Numbered from the stretch's first letter, positions 37,695 to 47,956 are shown. The stretch is 64,000 bases of DNA from an uncultured Prevotellaceae bacterium (GCA_946188395.1 CAMHUU010000003.1:48770-112769); one strand, 5' to 3'. The notes: generated by a model not told the origin, from the letters alone. Made by a program: numbers and translations.

Positions 37695-39404
37695 ATGCAA
37701 ACCCTTAGGACACTACTTTTCTCAACCTTATTCCTACTGCCTGCTTGGGCAGTGGCTGTACCCGATTCCGTGCAGACGGGATGTCCTGAAGTGAAACTGC
37801 AAGTCGAGCAGTTGCCCGATCTGAACATTCCCCGTGCTGGGCATGAGGTGTTCTGTGTGAATGGCGAACTGACGGTGGCAGGTGGCCATACCGAAGGCTT
37901 TGTACCCACACCTACAGCGGAGTACCTGAAGGACGGAGAGTGGCACACCATTCAGATGACCTATCCCCACGACAATGCCTTCTCTGTGGTGCTTCGCTCA
38001 GGAGAAGTGATGCTGGGTGGAGGCAGCGAACAGCCTATAGGCATCGGACAAACCTTCGTGACGGAAACGTACACCCCCCTGACTCATTCCTTCAGCGGCT
38101 ATTGCTGCTTACAGCGCAAACGGGCCAATGCTTCTGCCCTTGAATTGGATAACGGACGAGTCGTTGTAGCCGGAAACTGGTATCACGACGATGGTATCGA
38201 ACTGTTTGAGGATAAGGCAGGAACCCTTGCCGATTATAATGGCAAGCGGCTCTTTACTTACCTGAAAGACGTTTCCGTCGAGCGTGCCTATCCTTTCATC
38301 TTCCGCACGGCCAAGGACGATGCCCTCATCTTCGGAGGCATTACTACGAAGGGCGATTCCCTTTGGTCGACTACCGCCTATAGCCTGAAGGGCGACTCTG
38401 TCACCATTCCCTTGTTGAACGACTGGTGGCCGCTATGCACCGATATGTACCATAGTTCCGAGAGTTTCTATGGCGATGCGGATAACGGCCTCTATGCCTA
38501 TTTGCTGGGTGTTGTTAATCGTGACGGACAGGTTGCGATTGCCAAGGTAGTGAACGGCGAATTCTCCCTGTTGCCAACCGCTTGTCCTGTTCCGATGCGC
38601 TGTCAGGGCGAGGACATATGCTATTGTTCTACCATCCTCGTCGACCAGAAAGCCCGTCGTGGCTATCTGGTGGGTTTCAGCAAGGATTATTACAAGGCTC
38701 CAGAGAAACCTTGGCGTTGGTATGTGCTGTCCATCGACTATACCGTACTGCCTGCTGCGCTGACGCTTTATTACACGGACCCTGTGGCCGACTTTAACGT
38801 CTATCCCCCCATACTGACTCCTGAAGGCAACCTCATGATAGCCGGTGGCTTGTATCATGGCAGCAATTTCACTCCGTCGAAACGGGTGTTGCTGTTGCGT
38901 GTTGGACAAGAGCCGGTGGTTGTACAGGGTGAAAGCAACTATTGGCTCATGGCATTACTGATATTGGTGGCATTGTTAGTTGTCTGCGCCTGCGCGTACC
39001 TAATTAATATAAAGCGACGCCGACGCTTGTCTGGCGAAGCTGAATCCTCAGATCCGAGCATCTCGGCTGGAGCCTCTGTCCTGTTGATGCAGCGCATCGA
39101 CCAACTGATGGAAACGCAGAAACTCTACCAGAACAGCGACCTGAAGGTGACTGACCTGGCTGCTGCCTTGGGTTCCAACCGACGAGCCGTTTCTGACTGC
39201 ATCAACTCGCAAAAGGGTTGCACATTCTCGCAATTTGTCAATTTCTATCGTGTAGAACATGCCAAGCGCGTGCTGCGTCAGAACCCTGACAAAAAGATTG
39301 TAGATATCTATCTTGAATCGGGTTTCGCCAACGAGGGGTCCTTCTTCAGAACCTTCAAGGCCGTTACAGGCATGACGCCCAAGGAGTGGCTCGCAAAATC
39401 ATAA
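37695..39404 (+). CDS. Membrane-spanning AraC-type regulator with periplasmic propeller-like sensor
   Basis: 569 residues. A signal peptide/anchor (residues 1-20) leads into a periplasmic part (about 25-410) with kelch-like glycine and hydrophobic blades (GELTVAGGHTEG, GEVMLGGGSEQP, GRVVVAGNWYHD, DALIFGGITTKG, GNLMIAGGLYHG). One transmembrane helix follows (about 415-437, LMALLILVALLVV). The cytoplasmic C-terminus (about 470-568) is an AraC DNA-binding domain with two helix-turn-helices (LKVTDLAAALGSNRRAVSD; DIYLESGFANEGSFFRTFKA). It lacks the histidine kinase and receiver of hybrid two-component sensors, so it could couple an outside ligand directly to transcription. It is 15 bp after sufD and upstream of the surface-protein genes. 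Confidence 0.82.
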   Translation: MQTLRTLLFSTLFLLPAWAVAVPDSVQTGCPEVKLQVEQLPDLNIPRAGHEVFCVNGELTVAGGHTEGFVPTPTAEYLKDGEWHTIQMTYPHDNAFSVVLRSGEVMLGGGSEQPIGIGQTFVTETYTPLTHSFSGYCCLQRKRANASALELDNGRVVVAGNWYHDDGIELFEDKAGTLADYNGKRLFTYLKDVSVERAYPFIFRTAKDDALIFGGITTKGDSLWSTTAYSLKGDSVTIPLLNDWWPLCTDMYHSSESFYGDADNGLYAYLLGVVNRDGQVAIAKVVNGEFSLLPTACPVPMRCQGEDICYCSTILVDQKARRGYLVGFSKDYYKAPEKPWRWYVLSIDYTVLPAALTLYYTDPVADFNVYPPILTPEGNLMIAGGLYHGSNFTPSKRVLLLRVGQEPVVVQGESNYWLMALLILVALLVVCACAYLINIKRRRRLSGEAESSDPSISAGASVLLMQRIDQLMETQKLYQNSDLKVTDLAAALGSNRRAVSDCINSQKGCTFSQFVNFYRVEHAKRVLRQNPDKKIVDIYLESGFANEGSFFRTFKAVTGMTPKEWLAKS

Positions 39405-39426
39405 ATATGCAACTTTTCTAACAGAT

Positions 39427-39463
39427 TCGACTAACAGAACGTGTTTTGTTAGTCGATTTTGTT
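39427..39463 (+). terminator. Terminator after the regulator gene
   Basis: TCGACTAACA (39427-39436) pairs perfectly with TGTTAGTCGA (39447-39456) across a 10-nt loop, followed by TTTTGTT. It could also serve as an operator. Confidence 0.7.
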
Positions 39464-39494
39464 AAATTGTGAGTCCATTTGTCCGACTTTTTCT

Positions 39495-39502
39495 TATCTT
39501 TG
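39495..39502 (+). promoter_or_regulatory. -7 box for the surface-protein operon
   Basis: TATCTTTG, 40 bp before the ATG at 39543. No -33 box at standard spacing, which would fit an activator-dependent promoter. Confidence 0.55.
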
Positions 39503-39542
39503 CGACAAATGAACATATTAATCAATTAAAACAAGTGTAATT

Positions 39543-42500
39543 ATGAAAAAAACTCTATTCTTATTATCTTTACTGATGGTTGCTATACAGCCGATGGCGG
39601 CTGAAGACCTGTACAGTAGACTGCCATCTAACCGTGGAGGATGGATGAATCTGAGTTACGGTGTAACTGACTCCACCTATTACACAAGAGATATGCTGCC
39701 TCTTGAAACGCAGATTTCTGGCAACACTATCCATGTGCTCTTTATGGATTGGGCCAAAAACGCCAGCGGTGAATATCCCATTTACTATCGTCGGAGTACT
39801 GACTTGGGCAAAACTTGGGATAAGGCTCAGCTCATAACGACCAACAAGGATTCATGGGATGGCAGCAGTATTGCAGGACAGAACAGCAGGCTGATGGCAG
39901 TTTCGGGCAACACAGTCCATCTGCTTATACCATATCAAGAATGGGCCAAAGATTTCCGTGTGCGCTACTACCGCTCCACCGATGGCGGCAGCACCTTCAG
40001 TCAGAAAGTGTTGCTCGAGGGCACCTCGCTACCCGCCTTTCAGACTCCGCACATTGTATGCGACGGCAACACTGTGGTAGCGGCCTTCTCATTATACAGA
40101 AACAACCAAGTACGAGTTTTCACTTCCACCGACGGCGGCAACAGTTTCAACGACTTAACGATAGAACAGACGATGCAACTTAAGGACCTGACTGTTTCTG
40201 GAAATAGTTGGATTGTACTTGGCACCGAGTCTCTGATTGGTGGTGCCTATGTACGCCAAGGTACAGTATGGATAGCCAGGTCGACTGACGGCGGAAAGAG
40301 TGTCGAAGTCAAGAACATTGCCCACGTATCGGGCGATGGCAAGACCTACTCCGACGTATCCACCCTGAACAACCCCATGTATACCTATCACCCTCAGATG
40401 GTGCAGCAGGGGCAAGTGGTCGACGTGATGTACCGAGGCTCGCTGAGCGACGGTGAGCCTGACCCACGCTATGATTACGGCCACACCATCCACCAACGCT
40501 CCACAGACGGTGGCAAGACCTGGAGTGAACCAAAGTATCTGCCGGAGTCTACTGGAGAGAGGGGCACTGCCGGCACGGGCACCATAGCAGCAAAGGGTGA
40601 CAACATATACATATATACAACTTGGGACGACAAGTACCGTATTTATCACTCACACGATGGTGGTCAGACATGGGCCGTTCAGCATCGTGGCGGTTGGGCA
40701 GGCTGGTCAGGCGACAGCGACGGCTACAACATGCGCGACTCCTACATGCTCTATATCGCCCCTGACGACCCCACCGGCCAGCACGCCTACCTGACGGGCA
40801 AACGCTTCTACTATGCTGAGACCCGCGACGGCTTCCGCACACTGAGCCGCAACTTCATGAAAGGCTATGAGGCATCAGATCAGAATCAGTGCACCAATGA
40901 GGCCCTGCGCGTTCTTGTTGACGACAAGGGTATGGAGCACTGGTTCGTTCAATACGTTGCGCCTCATAAGAGTTTCAGCGAATATTTCTATAACATCTGC
41001 TATCGCCGCAATGAGCCAGAGCCAGCCTTGGGCAACACCGACATGGCTCTCGACATCGCCGAAACACCAAGTTCGCGCCCTCAGCACCAACTCACCATAC
41101 CTATGACAGAGAGCCTGATGGCAACAAGTAAGGCTACTACTGTGGAATGTTGGGCGAAAATCGATGAACTAGGAAAGACGTTCCAGATAGCCAGCCTTAC
41201 CCACACAGACGGCAAAACGGAGGGAGGCCGATATAGTGGCGGCTGGTACATCAACATAGACAGCGACTATTCTAATGACCACATTGTGCTCGTTGCCGGT
41301 CTGACCACCGACAAGTCTGTAGATGGTGTGGGCAAGCAGATTTATGAGCGCCGTTATAAAATATACCAGACAGGCTATTGGCATCACATTGCCTTGACAT
41401 ACGATGATGCTGTACAGGAGAATAATCTCCGCCTCTATGTTGACGGGGCTCTGGCAGGCACACAGACCGAACACGGCGACATCCTTATGGGCAGCAACCC
41501 CATTGTCATTGGAAAGTCTGACACCTACGATGCCGAAGCCAAGGTTCTGATAGATAACTTTGCTGTTTGGAGCAGGGCACTCCCGCAGGAAGAAATACTC
41601 AAGCATATCTATGCTGCACCCGATGGAGCGGACAAGGATTGCAAATTACTGCTCACCTTCGACGGTTCGATGAAAGATAAGAGCCAGTACGGCAACGATG
41701 CCGTGCCTATCAGTTTTCCGCAGTTGAAGGCGCACGACGGCATCCGCCCGCCGCATCCTGAGTTCACTATGTCGAAGGAGATGAAGGGTCAGAAGGTCTA
41801 CGTGAACGATGTCACCAAGGACGGCGAGGGCTGCTGGTGGATACTGCCTTATCCTGGCAAGATGAACGACTACAAGACTAGCGAGAAGCGCCATGTCGAA
41901 CAGGACTTCAGCCGCGATCCCGGCACCTACGTCTACACCTTGATAGCCAAGGGCACGGGCAACTGCAACGCCTATGCTGCTACCTCACAGACCATCATCG
42001 TTGGCGGACTCAGCAAGGTATTCCCTGAGAAAGCTGCTCCGAGCGACGTGGTAATGCTGCGCATACAGGGAGGCTACGAACTGACCTATTCAAAGCAGCC
42101 ACGCGTGGCACTGCACAGCGCTGCGGGCGACATTGAAGGACAGTGGATGGTTGACAAAGACTATAAGTCAAGCAACGTTGTTTCACCCGACGACTTGGCA
42201 CCGGCAGCATTCGACCTGCGAACTGCAGCCCTGGGTAAGTATGATGTCATCGTGGACACCGATACACTCTATCAAGCCTTTGAATTGGTGGCAGGCGACG
42301 GCTATCCCGACGTGTGGGTCGAGGTGACTGGTCGCGATAAGATGCTATGGGGCAAGTATCAGATTTACAGCATCGATTTCAGCAACAAGTCGAATGTGGC
42401 AGCCTACAATACGCCGTTCACGCTCTTTGTGAGTGACAAGGACGGCAAACTGGACCTCACGTTCGACTTCCCTGTGGAGTGCTTTGATGAGGATATTCCA

Positions 42501-44111
42501 CAGGCTGTGGTAGACTTGCTGAAGGATGGTGAGAATGGTGTCGTCGTTGATACCGAATACGGGCCGATGCGCGGCTGGGTGCTCAACATACCCTATATTG
42601 CACCCAATGGCGAGACTCATCTGACCTTCCGCGTCAGAATGAATAACGATGCATCACCTGACATCGACATGGTGTATGCCTGCGGCCAGCCGGTAGGTGC
42701 TTGGGAGGAGGGCCTGACGTTTGAAGAAGCACTTCGCAGGGCCGAGCCCGACGAGTGGGATGACCAACTGAACGTACATGACCGTTGGGACGGCGATCTG
42801 GCTGCCTGTCTGGGCGATTATTTCTACGGATGGTTCAAGGATACTGCCATTGGTGCAGTACCAGGTGTGAACTGCGTATACGCCAGAGCTAAGTATGAGG
42901 CCTCGAAGAAGGAAACTCACGATTGGGCAGTGGCCAACATGATGGTGAACGCTATCGGCACCGCCATCGCATGTGTCGGCACCGCAGTCGACGTGGGTAC
43001 GCTGGGCGGCAGCTGGATTCTACATACGGCTATAGAAGCTGTTTGGAACGGCATTAGCAACGCAGTGAGCGTGGCCAGCTGTCTGGCACAATCGAAGAAG
43101 TACCGTCACCTTGTCGCAGTGAAGAGCTACGACCCCAACGAGATGATTGGCCCGTCGGGCTATGACGACCAGGCTCACTACATCAAGCCCATCCATCAGA
43201 TGCCTTACACCGTCACCTTCGAGAACAAGGCTTCGGCTACGGCTCCTGCCCACGAGGTATTCGTCAACGACACCCTCGACGCTTCGAAGTACGACCTCTC
43301 TACCTTCTCATTCACGTCGTTCGGCTGGGCCGATACCCAGGTGGCTGTAGGTGGCAGCAAGACCAAGGAGTTCACTCGCGACGTCGTTTATAACGTGAAG
43401 GGTCAGGACATTCTGGTTCGCGTCAGCGGACAGTTCGACGAGCAGACAGGCGTAGCACGCTGGTCGTTCGTATCGCTGAAGAAGAATGGCGATGAAATCG
43501 ACGATCCCGACCTGGGCTTCCTCCTGCCGAATAACGACAATCGCGACGGCGAGGGCTTCGTCAGCTTCGTCGTAGAGCATAAGCCCAATCCTGCCAACGG
43601 TTCTACTGTCAGCAACAAGGCTACCATCATCTTCGATGCCAACGACCCGATAGTGACCAACACCTACGTGAACACCTTCGATACCGACTACCCGACGTCG
43701 CAGATTGCCAGCACCGAGCAGAAGGACGGCAAGCTCTTTGTCACCGTCAGCGGTACGGATGCTACATCAGGCATCGGCACCTACCACCTCTATGCCTTCA
43801 AGAACGGTGGCGAGGCCGAGCTGGTGGCAGTCATCACCGAGGGCAACCAGGCATCCTTCGCCTGCGAGGCAGGTGCCAAGTACGGCCTCTGTGTCATTGC
43901 TACCGACCATGTAGGATGGGTTGAGGCCAAGGACATCAAGGCCGAGACAGAGGTGACATCCGTCAAGGAAGCCCTGACCGACCGCTCTGACAAGGGCGAA
44001 TACATCGACCTGCAAGGCCGTCGCCACAAGAACCCCAACGGCCCCGGTGTCTACATCCAGAACAAGAAGAAAGTGTACATCATGAAAATGGTGGACGACG
44101 ATAATCAATAA
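39543..44111 (+). CDS. Giant surface protein: Asp-box propeller, LamG-like domain, repeat domain, sorting-type tail
   Basis: 1522 residues, with a signal peptide (to about residue 20, PMAAED). Six Asp-box (S-x-D-x-G-x-T-W type) hairpins at about residues 83, 141, 195, 245, 318 and 370 (RSTDGGKTW and variants) mark a sialidase-like beta-propeller. A LamG/concanavalin-like domain covers about 513-680 (WHHIALTYDD, LRLYVDGALAG). A beta-sandwich domain at about 1195-1380 (KSYDPNEMIGP, YTVTFENKA, KATIIFDANDPI) resembles repeat domains on adhesins. The tail has IDLQGRR and GVYIQNKKKV, a form of C-terminal sorting signal common in Prevotella. A propeller fold alone does not show sialidase activity; glycan binding or adhesion is as likely. 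Confidence 0.8.
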   Translation: MKKTLFLLSLLMVAIQPMAAEDLYSRLPSNRGGWMNLSYGVTDSTYYTRDMLPLETQISGNTIHVLFMDWAKNASGEYPIYYRRSTDLGKTWDKAQLITTNKDSWDGSSIAGQNSRLMAVSGNTVHLLIPYQEWAKDFRVRYYRSTDGGSTFSQKVLLEGTSLPAFQTPHIVCDGNTVVAAFSLYRNNQVRVFTSTDGGNSFNDLTIEQTMQLKDLTVSGNSWIVLGTESLIGGAYVRQGTVWIARSTDGGKSVEVKNIAHVSGDGKTYSDVSTLNNPMYTYHPQMVQQGQVVDVMYRGSLSDGEPDPRYDYGHTIHQRSTDGGKTWSEPKYLPESTGERGTAGTGTIAAKGDNIYIYTTWDDKYRIYHSHDGGQTWAVQHRGGWAGWSGDSDGYNMRDSYMLYIAPDDPTGQHAYLTGKRFYYAETRDGFRTLSRNFMKGYEASDQNQCTNEALRVLVDDKGMEHWFVQYVAPHKSFSEYFYNICYRRNEPEPALGNTDMALDIAETPSSRPQHQLTIPMTESLMATSKATTVECWAKIDELGKTFQIASLTHTDGKTEGGRYSGGWYINIDSDYSNDHIVLVAGLTTDKSVDGVGKQIYERRYKIYQTGYWHHIALTYDDAVQENNLRLYVDGALAGTQTEHGDILMGSNPIVIGKSDTYDAEAKVLIDNFAVWSRALPQEEILKHIYAAPDGADKDCKLLLTFDGSMKDKSQYGNDAVPISFPQLKAHDGIRPPHPEFTMSKEMKGQKVYVNDVTKDGEGCWWILPYPGKMNDYKTSEKRHVEQDFSRDPGTYVYTLIAKGTGNCNAYAATSQTIIVGGLSKVFPEKAAPSDVVMLRIQGGYELTYSKQPRVALHSAAGDIEGQWMVDKDYKSSNVVSPDDLAPAAFDLRTAALGKYDVIVDTDTLYQAFELVAGDGYPDVWVEVTGRDKMLWGKYQIYSIDFSNKSNVAAYNTPFTLFVSDKDGKLDLTFDFPVECFDEDIPQAVVDLLKDGENGVVVDTEYGPMRGWVLNIPYIAPNGETHLTFRVRMNNDASPDIDMVYACGQPVGAWEEGLTFEEALRRAEPDEWDDQLNVHDRWDGDLAACLGDYFYGWFKDTAIGAVPGVNCVYARAKYEASKKETHDWAVANMMVNAIGTAIACVGTAVDVGTLGGSWILHTAIEAVWNGISNAVSVASCLAQSKKYRHLVAVKSYDPNEMIGPSGYDDQAHYIKPIHQMPYTVTFENKASATAPAHEVFVNDTLDASKYDLSTFSFTSFGWADTQVAVGGSKTKEFTRDVVYNVKGQDILVRVSGQFDEQTGVARWSFVSLKKNGDEIDDPDLGFLLPNNDNRDGEGFVSFVVEHKPNPANGSTVSNKATIIFDANDPIVTNTYVNTFDTDYPTSQIASTEQKDGKLFVTVSGTDATSGIGTYHLYAFKNGGEAELVAVITEGNQASFACEAGAKYGLCVIATDHVGWVEAKDIKAETEVTSVKEALTDRSDKGEYIDLQGRRHKNPNGPGVYIQNKKKVYIMKMVDDDNQ

Positions 44112-44123
44112 AATTAGAATCCT

Positions 44124-44597
44124 ATGAAACAGCGACTGCTCCTCCTTGCTATTCTGGCGACTTGGTTTGTCAGTATGCATGCCGAACAGGTTTCTACGCT
44201 CATCGTGACGACGAAGAGCGGTTCAGAGACAGCCTTCTTCCTGAAGGATAAGCCGCAGGTGAAGTTCGAGGGTACCGACCTGAAGGTATCCTCGACAGCC
44301 GGCGATGCCACGTTTCCGCTAGCCGACGTGCTGCGGTTCACCTATGCTATGCGTGATGCCTCGGGCATCAGCGAGACGTACGACCCCAAGACGGGCGTCC
44401 AGTTCAAGGACAATGTGCTGGTCATCAGCCAGATCCGACAGGGCAGCTTCGTGGGCGTCTATTCGCTCGACGGAAAGCTGCTGCGCCAACTGACTCCCCA
44501 CCATTCGGGCACCTTCCGCCTGAACCTCTCCGACTTGCCTTCAGGGCTTTATCTGGTGAAAGCTGCGAATACCACTTATAAAATCACGAAGCCATGA
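44124..44597 (+). CDS. Small secreted protein with type-IX-type sorting tail
   Basis: 157 residues. The signal peptide ends around residue 20 (SMHAEQ). Residues 20-75 form a beta-rich segment (TLIVTTKSGSETAFFL). The last 75 residues look like a Por-type sorting domain (VGVYSLDGKLLRQL...FRLNLSDLPSGLYLVKAANTTYKI), used for export through the type IX system and surface attachment. It lies 12 bp after the giant gene and overlaps the BACON gene by 4 bp, so the three proteins are made together. Confidence 0.75.
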   Translation: MKQRLLLLAILATWFVSMHAEQVSTLIVTTKSGSETAFFLKDKPQVKFEGTDLKVSSTAGDATFPLADVLRFTYAMRDASGISETYDPKTGVQFKDNVLVISQIRQGSFVGVYSLDGKLLRQLTPHHSGTFRLNLSDLPSGLYLVKAANTTYKITKP

Positions 44598-47500
44598 AGA
44601 CACGCCGTATGTTATTGTTCGCCCTGACACTCTTGCTGTCAGTGGCTGGCATCCAGTCTGCAATGGCTCAGGCCTCGCAGGATGCCCTGTATATTTTCCG
44701 CAACGACGGACAGTTCAACGCCTTCTTCTTCGGCGACATCGACCATATTGAGTATTCGAAGGTCGACACGCTGGGTGTCGAGCAGGCCGACTATGTGGTG
44801 CAGGAAGTCTACGCACTTGACAGCGTGTTCCGCATCCCCGTGTCAGCCATCGACTCGGTGGCTTTCACCACTCCCGAAACGAAGATCAAGCAGGATGTAT
44901 TCTGCCCTGACAAGTCAATAGCCGACTACATCGTTGCCTCAGACTCCGTCTATTGGATCCGTCTGGCCACGAACACCCCTGCGGCACTCATCCCCAAGGT
45001 GGGTGATAAGCTGCTCATCGAAGATGAGAGCCAGTTTATTCCTGATGGCTTTGGTGGATTGGTGACGGCTGTCACCGAGGGTAGTGATGGCATTACGGTA
45101 ATGACATCCGCCTTGGCATTAACTGAGGTTTACGAGCAGCTATATGTTAAGCTGGCTGGTGCCTCGCCAGATATGCAGCCTGTTCAAACCAGCAGGCGTG
45201 GACCGTTGGAAGGTGTCGACATTACAGTTCCTGAAGAGGAGATAGTCATTCCTACAGTCAGCCAAACTATTACGCTGAAAAATTCGCAGGCCCTGCTGCC
45301 TGACAATTCCTATGTGGAGTTAAACGGCGAGGTTCAGGGCTCCATGTCGCTCACCGTTAGCACGAAGATGAGGCTGCGTGCATTTCTGACCATTACCCCG
45401 TTCACAGGTTTCCGTTATTATCAGGAAACCTTCCTTGACACGGAAACAGAGAGCGCTTTGGCCCTCACTGGTGGCTTGTCTGGGCGTTTGGAGGTTCCCT
45501 TCATTCCTGCTCCCATACATACTATCAAGAAGGGTCAGCTGAAAGTGGAGGTTGGTGTGGGTCTTTTCCTCGAAGCACAGGCCACCGCCCTCTCCCTGAC
45601 GCTGAAGAACTCGAAATCGGAGAAGACGCGTGTCAATGTGACGCTCGAGGATGACGATATCAATTTGGTACCACCCGTGTTCAATCCCTACTACCGTTGG
45701 AGTTCTTACTGCGAGAAGGATACCACCGAACTCGATTTCCAGTTCATGGGCCAATACTCGGTAGGGCTCGGTGCCTTTGCCAAGGCTGAAGCCAAACTCT
45801 CGATTCCTATCGAGAAGACCCCCAAGTTCGTACAGGCATGGACGAAGACCGATTCGCTGGGCTTTAAGGCCACGCTGGGTCTCGACATTGGCACTAAGCT
45901 GGAATATGCAGGACCTATTGTAACGTCGGTTCCAACCGACTTGATGCAGACAATCCCTATCTATAAGGAGCTCAACAAGGGAAACGTATCCTTATCGGCC
46001 TACTTCAAGTTTGTTGCTTCTCTTAGTTTATGTAATTGGACGCCCGAATACGCTCCTGAGGTCAAGTTCTGGGAACCTATCAATCGCGGATTGGTGCCCA
46101 ATATAACAAGCATCAAGGTCAGTCAGGACAAGGAACAACCTATTCGTCCCTACCGACTGCTGCTCTCGTCGACAACCGAAGACCGACATATTCTCTTGGG
46201 GACCAAAGTCGGATTCGCTGTGCTCGATGCCAATCAAAAGGTGGAAAAGGACAGCCTCTGCGCCTTCTACTGGGTGGCTAAGGATGCCGAAACGTGGCGA
46301 AATAGCGCTTACGACTGCGTATTCAAGCTTGACCCTGCCAAGGGCGAATATAAGAGCCTTACTGCCTATCCGATGGTGGAACTGCTGGGTAGCAAACTGT
46401 TAGGTGACCAGAAGTTTGAATTCAAGCTCGACCCAGCCCGCATTGACATTTCCGAACGGGAAATCTTTATCGGAAAAGATTTGGGTTCCAGAGAAATAGA
46501 GGTGGTACCCAACATGGAGAACATGACGGTGAAAGCCGAGGGCGACTGGCTGAACCAGACTGCGCCTAGTTGGCTGGATCATAAGAACTTGCTGACCATC
46601 TATTGGCCCGACCTGCCTGAGAACATAAAGGACCGTCGTGGTGTCATTCGTCTGACGGGTAAGTCGCAAACGGGCGAGACACTCGTAGAGGACAGCATCG
46701 TCGTTGTCCAGTATGAACCCTTTATGGAGTTGTCAGCCACCTCGTTGGAGTTCAGCGAGAAGGGTGGCACGAAGACAATCACCATCCTTAAAACCAATGT
46801 GAAGGACATAAAGGTAAGCACGAACTCCGAGGAAATCAAGGCCACCCTGGAAGACAAGACCATCACTGTCACCATGGGACGCAACTATACCGACCAGCCG
46901 AGTGGTGGCACCGTCTATGTCGAAGGCAAGGCCCCCAACGGCCAGACCATTTCATTCCCTGTAACCGTCACCCAGGAGAGGGGATATGAACCTGACCCAG
47001 ACCCAGAGCCTCAAGGTCCATATCTCAAGATTTACCCCAAACTGGTAGAAGCAGATCCAGAAGGCGACTCCATCGTTGTCTCTGTCAAATATAAGGATGT
47101 TGAAAATGTTAAAATATATACTGAATTATCTTCAAACGGTTTTCTCTTTTGGAGGACCAATTTTGAGAACGACAAACTTACAGTGGTATTGAAAAGGAAT
47201 ACGCCATTAGAAGAGCGTAATGTCAGAATAATCTTGGAAGGACAGAATGCAGAAACGGGTAAGTGGTATCATGACACACTTACTGTAGTGCAGCCTCCTC
47301 ATGACAAATCCATAAAGGGACTATTATCTCTGGGGGGCTATCTCAAACTTAAGTATGCGTATGATAAATATGATGATTTTTTTGAAAAATGGGTCCATTA
47401 TGAAGAATTAATAGATGACGCTATTAAATCATTCAAAACGGATAATAATACGACTGCTACTCAAAGTCTAAAAAGTGAGGATCTTGGAAACGGACGATTA

Positions 47501-47914
47501 GGCATCAAAATGAGTTATGAGTATCCTTATCCAGATAAAGATGGCTATCAAAACAAATATGTGTCATTTGAACTACCTAATGGCTACGAATCCGAAACGA
47601 TTGAGAACTTCAAATACATCGTAAAAGCCAAAGATGCATATTGGTTCGATTTTGCAGATGTAACCATTGAGATTGCAAGTATCCCACTCACCAAAAAGGA
47701 ACAGGAGACAGATACCTGGGGATGGGATAGCGGAACAATGAAGTTTAGTGGGAGTTTAGAAAGTGGTGTAAAGCTCACTTCTGTCAAATATCACATTATT
47801 AGTTGGGCTGGATTTGAAGAAAAAGGCGAGACAGCCTCTGACCCAACTCAGAATGTGGAAGTTACTCTGTCGTGGGGTACAGACCCAGATGCTATTAAAA
47901 GAGCGAATAAATAG
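44594..47914 (+). CDS. Large BACON-domain surface protein with AT-rich 3' end
   Basis: 1106 residues, with a signal peptide (to SAMAQ, about residue 26). Residues 30-110 contain a beta domain with an IDSV motif (YIFRNDGQFNAFFFGDID). At about 710-800 and 805-900 are BACON-type domains (MELSATSLEFSEKGGTKTI; YLKIYPKLVEADPEGDSIVV), immunoglobulin-like modules proposed to bind carbohydrate or mucin. From about nt 47090 the coding sequence becomes very AT-rich and the last 270 residues (KYAYDKYDDFFEKWVHYEEL onward) resemble nothing I know. No sorting tail is seen. A strong terminator follows. Confidence 0.75.
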   Translation: MKTRRMLLFALTLLLSVAGIQSAMAQASQDALYIFRNDGQFNAFFFGDIDHIEYSKVDTLGVEQADYVVQEVYALDSVFRIPVSAIDSVAFTTPETKIKQDVFCPDKSIADYIVASDSVYWIRLATNTPAALIPKVGDKLLIEDESQFIPDGFGGLVTAVTEGSDGITVMTSALALTEVYEQLYVKLAGASPDMQPVQTSRRGPLEGVDITVPEEEIVIPTVSQTITLKNSQALLPDNSYVELNGEVQGSMSLTVSTKMRLRAFLTITPFTGFRYYQETFLDTETESALALTGGLSGRLEVPFIPAPIHTIKKGQLKVEVGVGLFLEAQATALSLTLKNSKSEKTRVNVTLEDDDINLVPPVFNPYYRWSSYCEKDTTELDFQFMGQYSVGLGAFAKAEAKLSIPIEKTPKFVQAWTKTDSLGFKATLGLDIGTKLEYAGPIVTSVPTDLMQTIPIYKELNKGNVSLSAYFKFVASLSLCNWTPEYAPEVKFWEPINRGLVPNITSIKVSQDKEQPIRPYRLLLSSTTEDRHILLGTKVGFAVLDANQKVEKDSLCAFYWVAKDAETWRNSAYDCVFKLDPAKGEYKSLTAYPMVELLGSKLLGDQKFEFKLDPARIDISEREIFIGKDLGSREIEVVPNMENMTVKAEGDWLNQTAPSWLDHKNLLTIYWPDLPENIKDRRGVIRLTGKSQTGETLVEDSIVVVQYEPFMELSATSLEFSEKGGTKTITILKTNVKDIKVSTNSEEIKATLEDKTITVTMGRNYTDQPSGGTVYVEGKAPNGQTISFPVTVTQERGYEPDPDPEPQGPYLKIYPKLVEADPEGDSIVVSVKYKDVENVKIYTELSSNGFLFWRTNFENDKLTVVLKRNTPLEERNVRIILEGQNAETGKWYHDTLTVVQPPHDKSIKGLLSLGGYLKLKYAYDKYDDFFEKWVHYEELIDDAIKSFKTDNNTTATQSLKSEDLGNGRLGIKMSYEYPYPDKDGYQNKYVSFELPNGYESETIENFKYIVKAKDAYWFDFADVTIEIASIPLTKKEQETDTWGWDSGTMKFSGSLESGVKLTSVKYHIISWAGFEEKGETASDPTQNVEVTLSWGTDPDAIKRANK

Positions 47915-47956
47915 TGTAGACGTACCTGATGACTGAATAATACAGCCATCATAACC

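Noticed and set aside
39543..41000. Calling the giant protein a sialidase
   Set aside because: Asp boxes define the propeller fold, not activity. The arginine triad and FRIP-type motif were not recognised.
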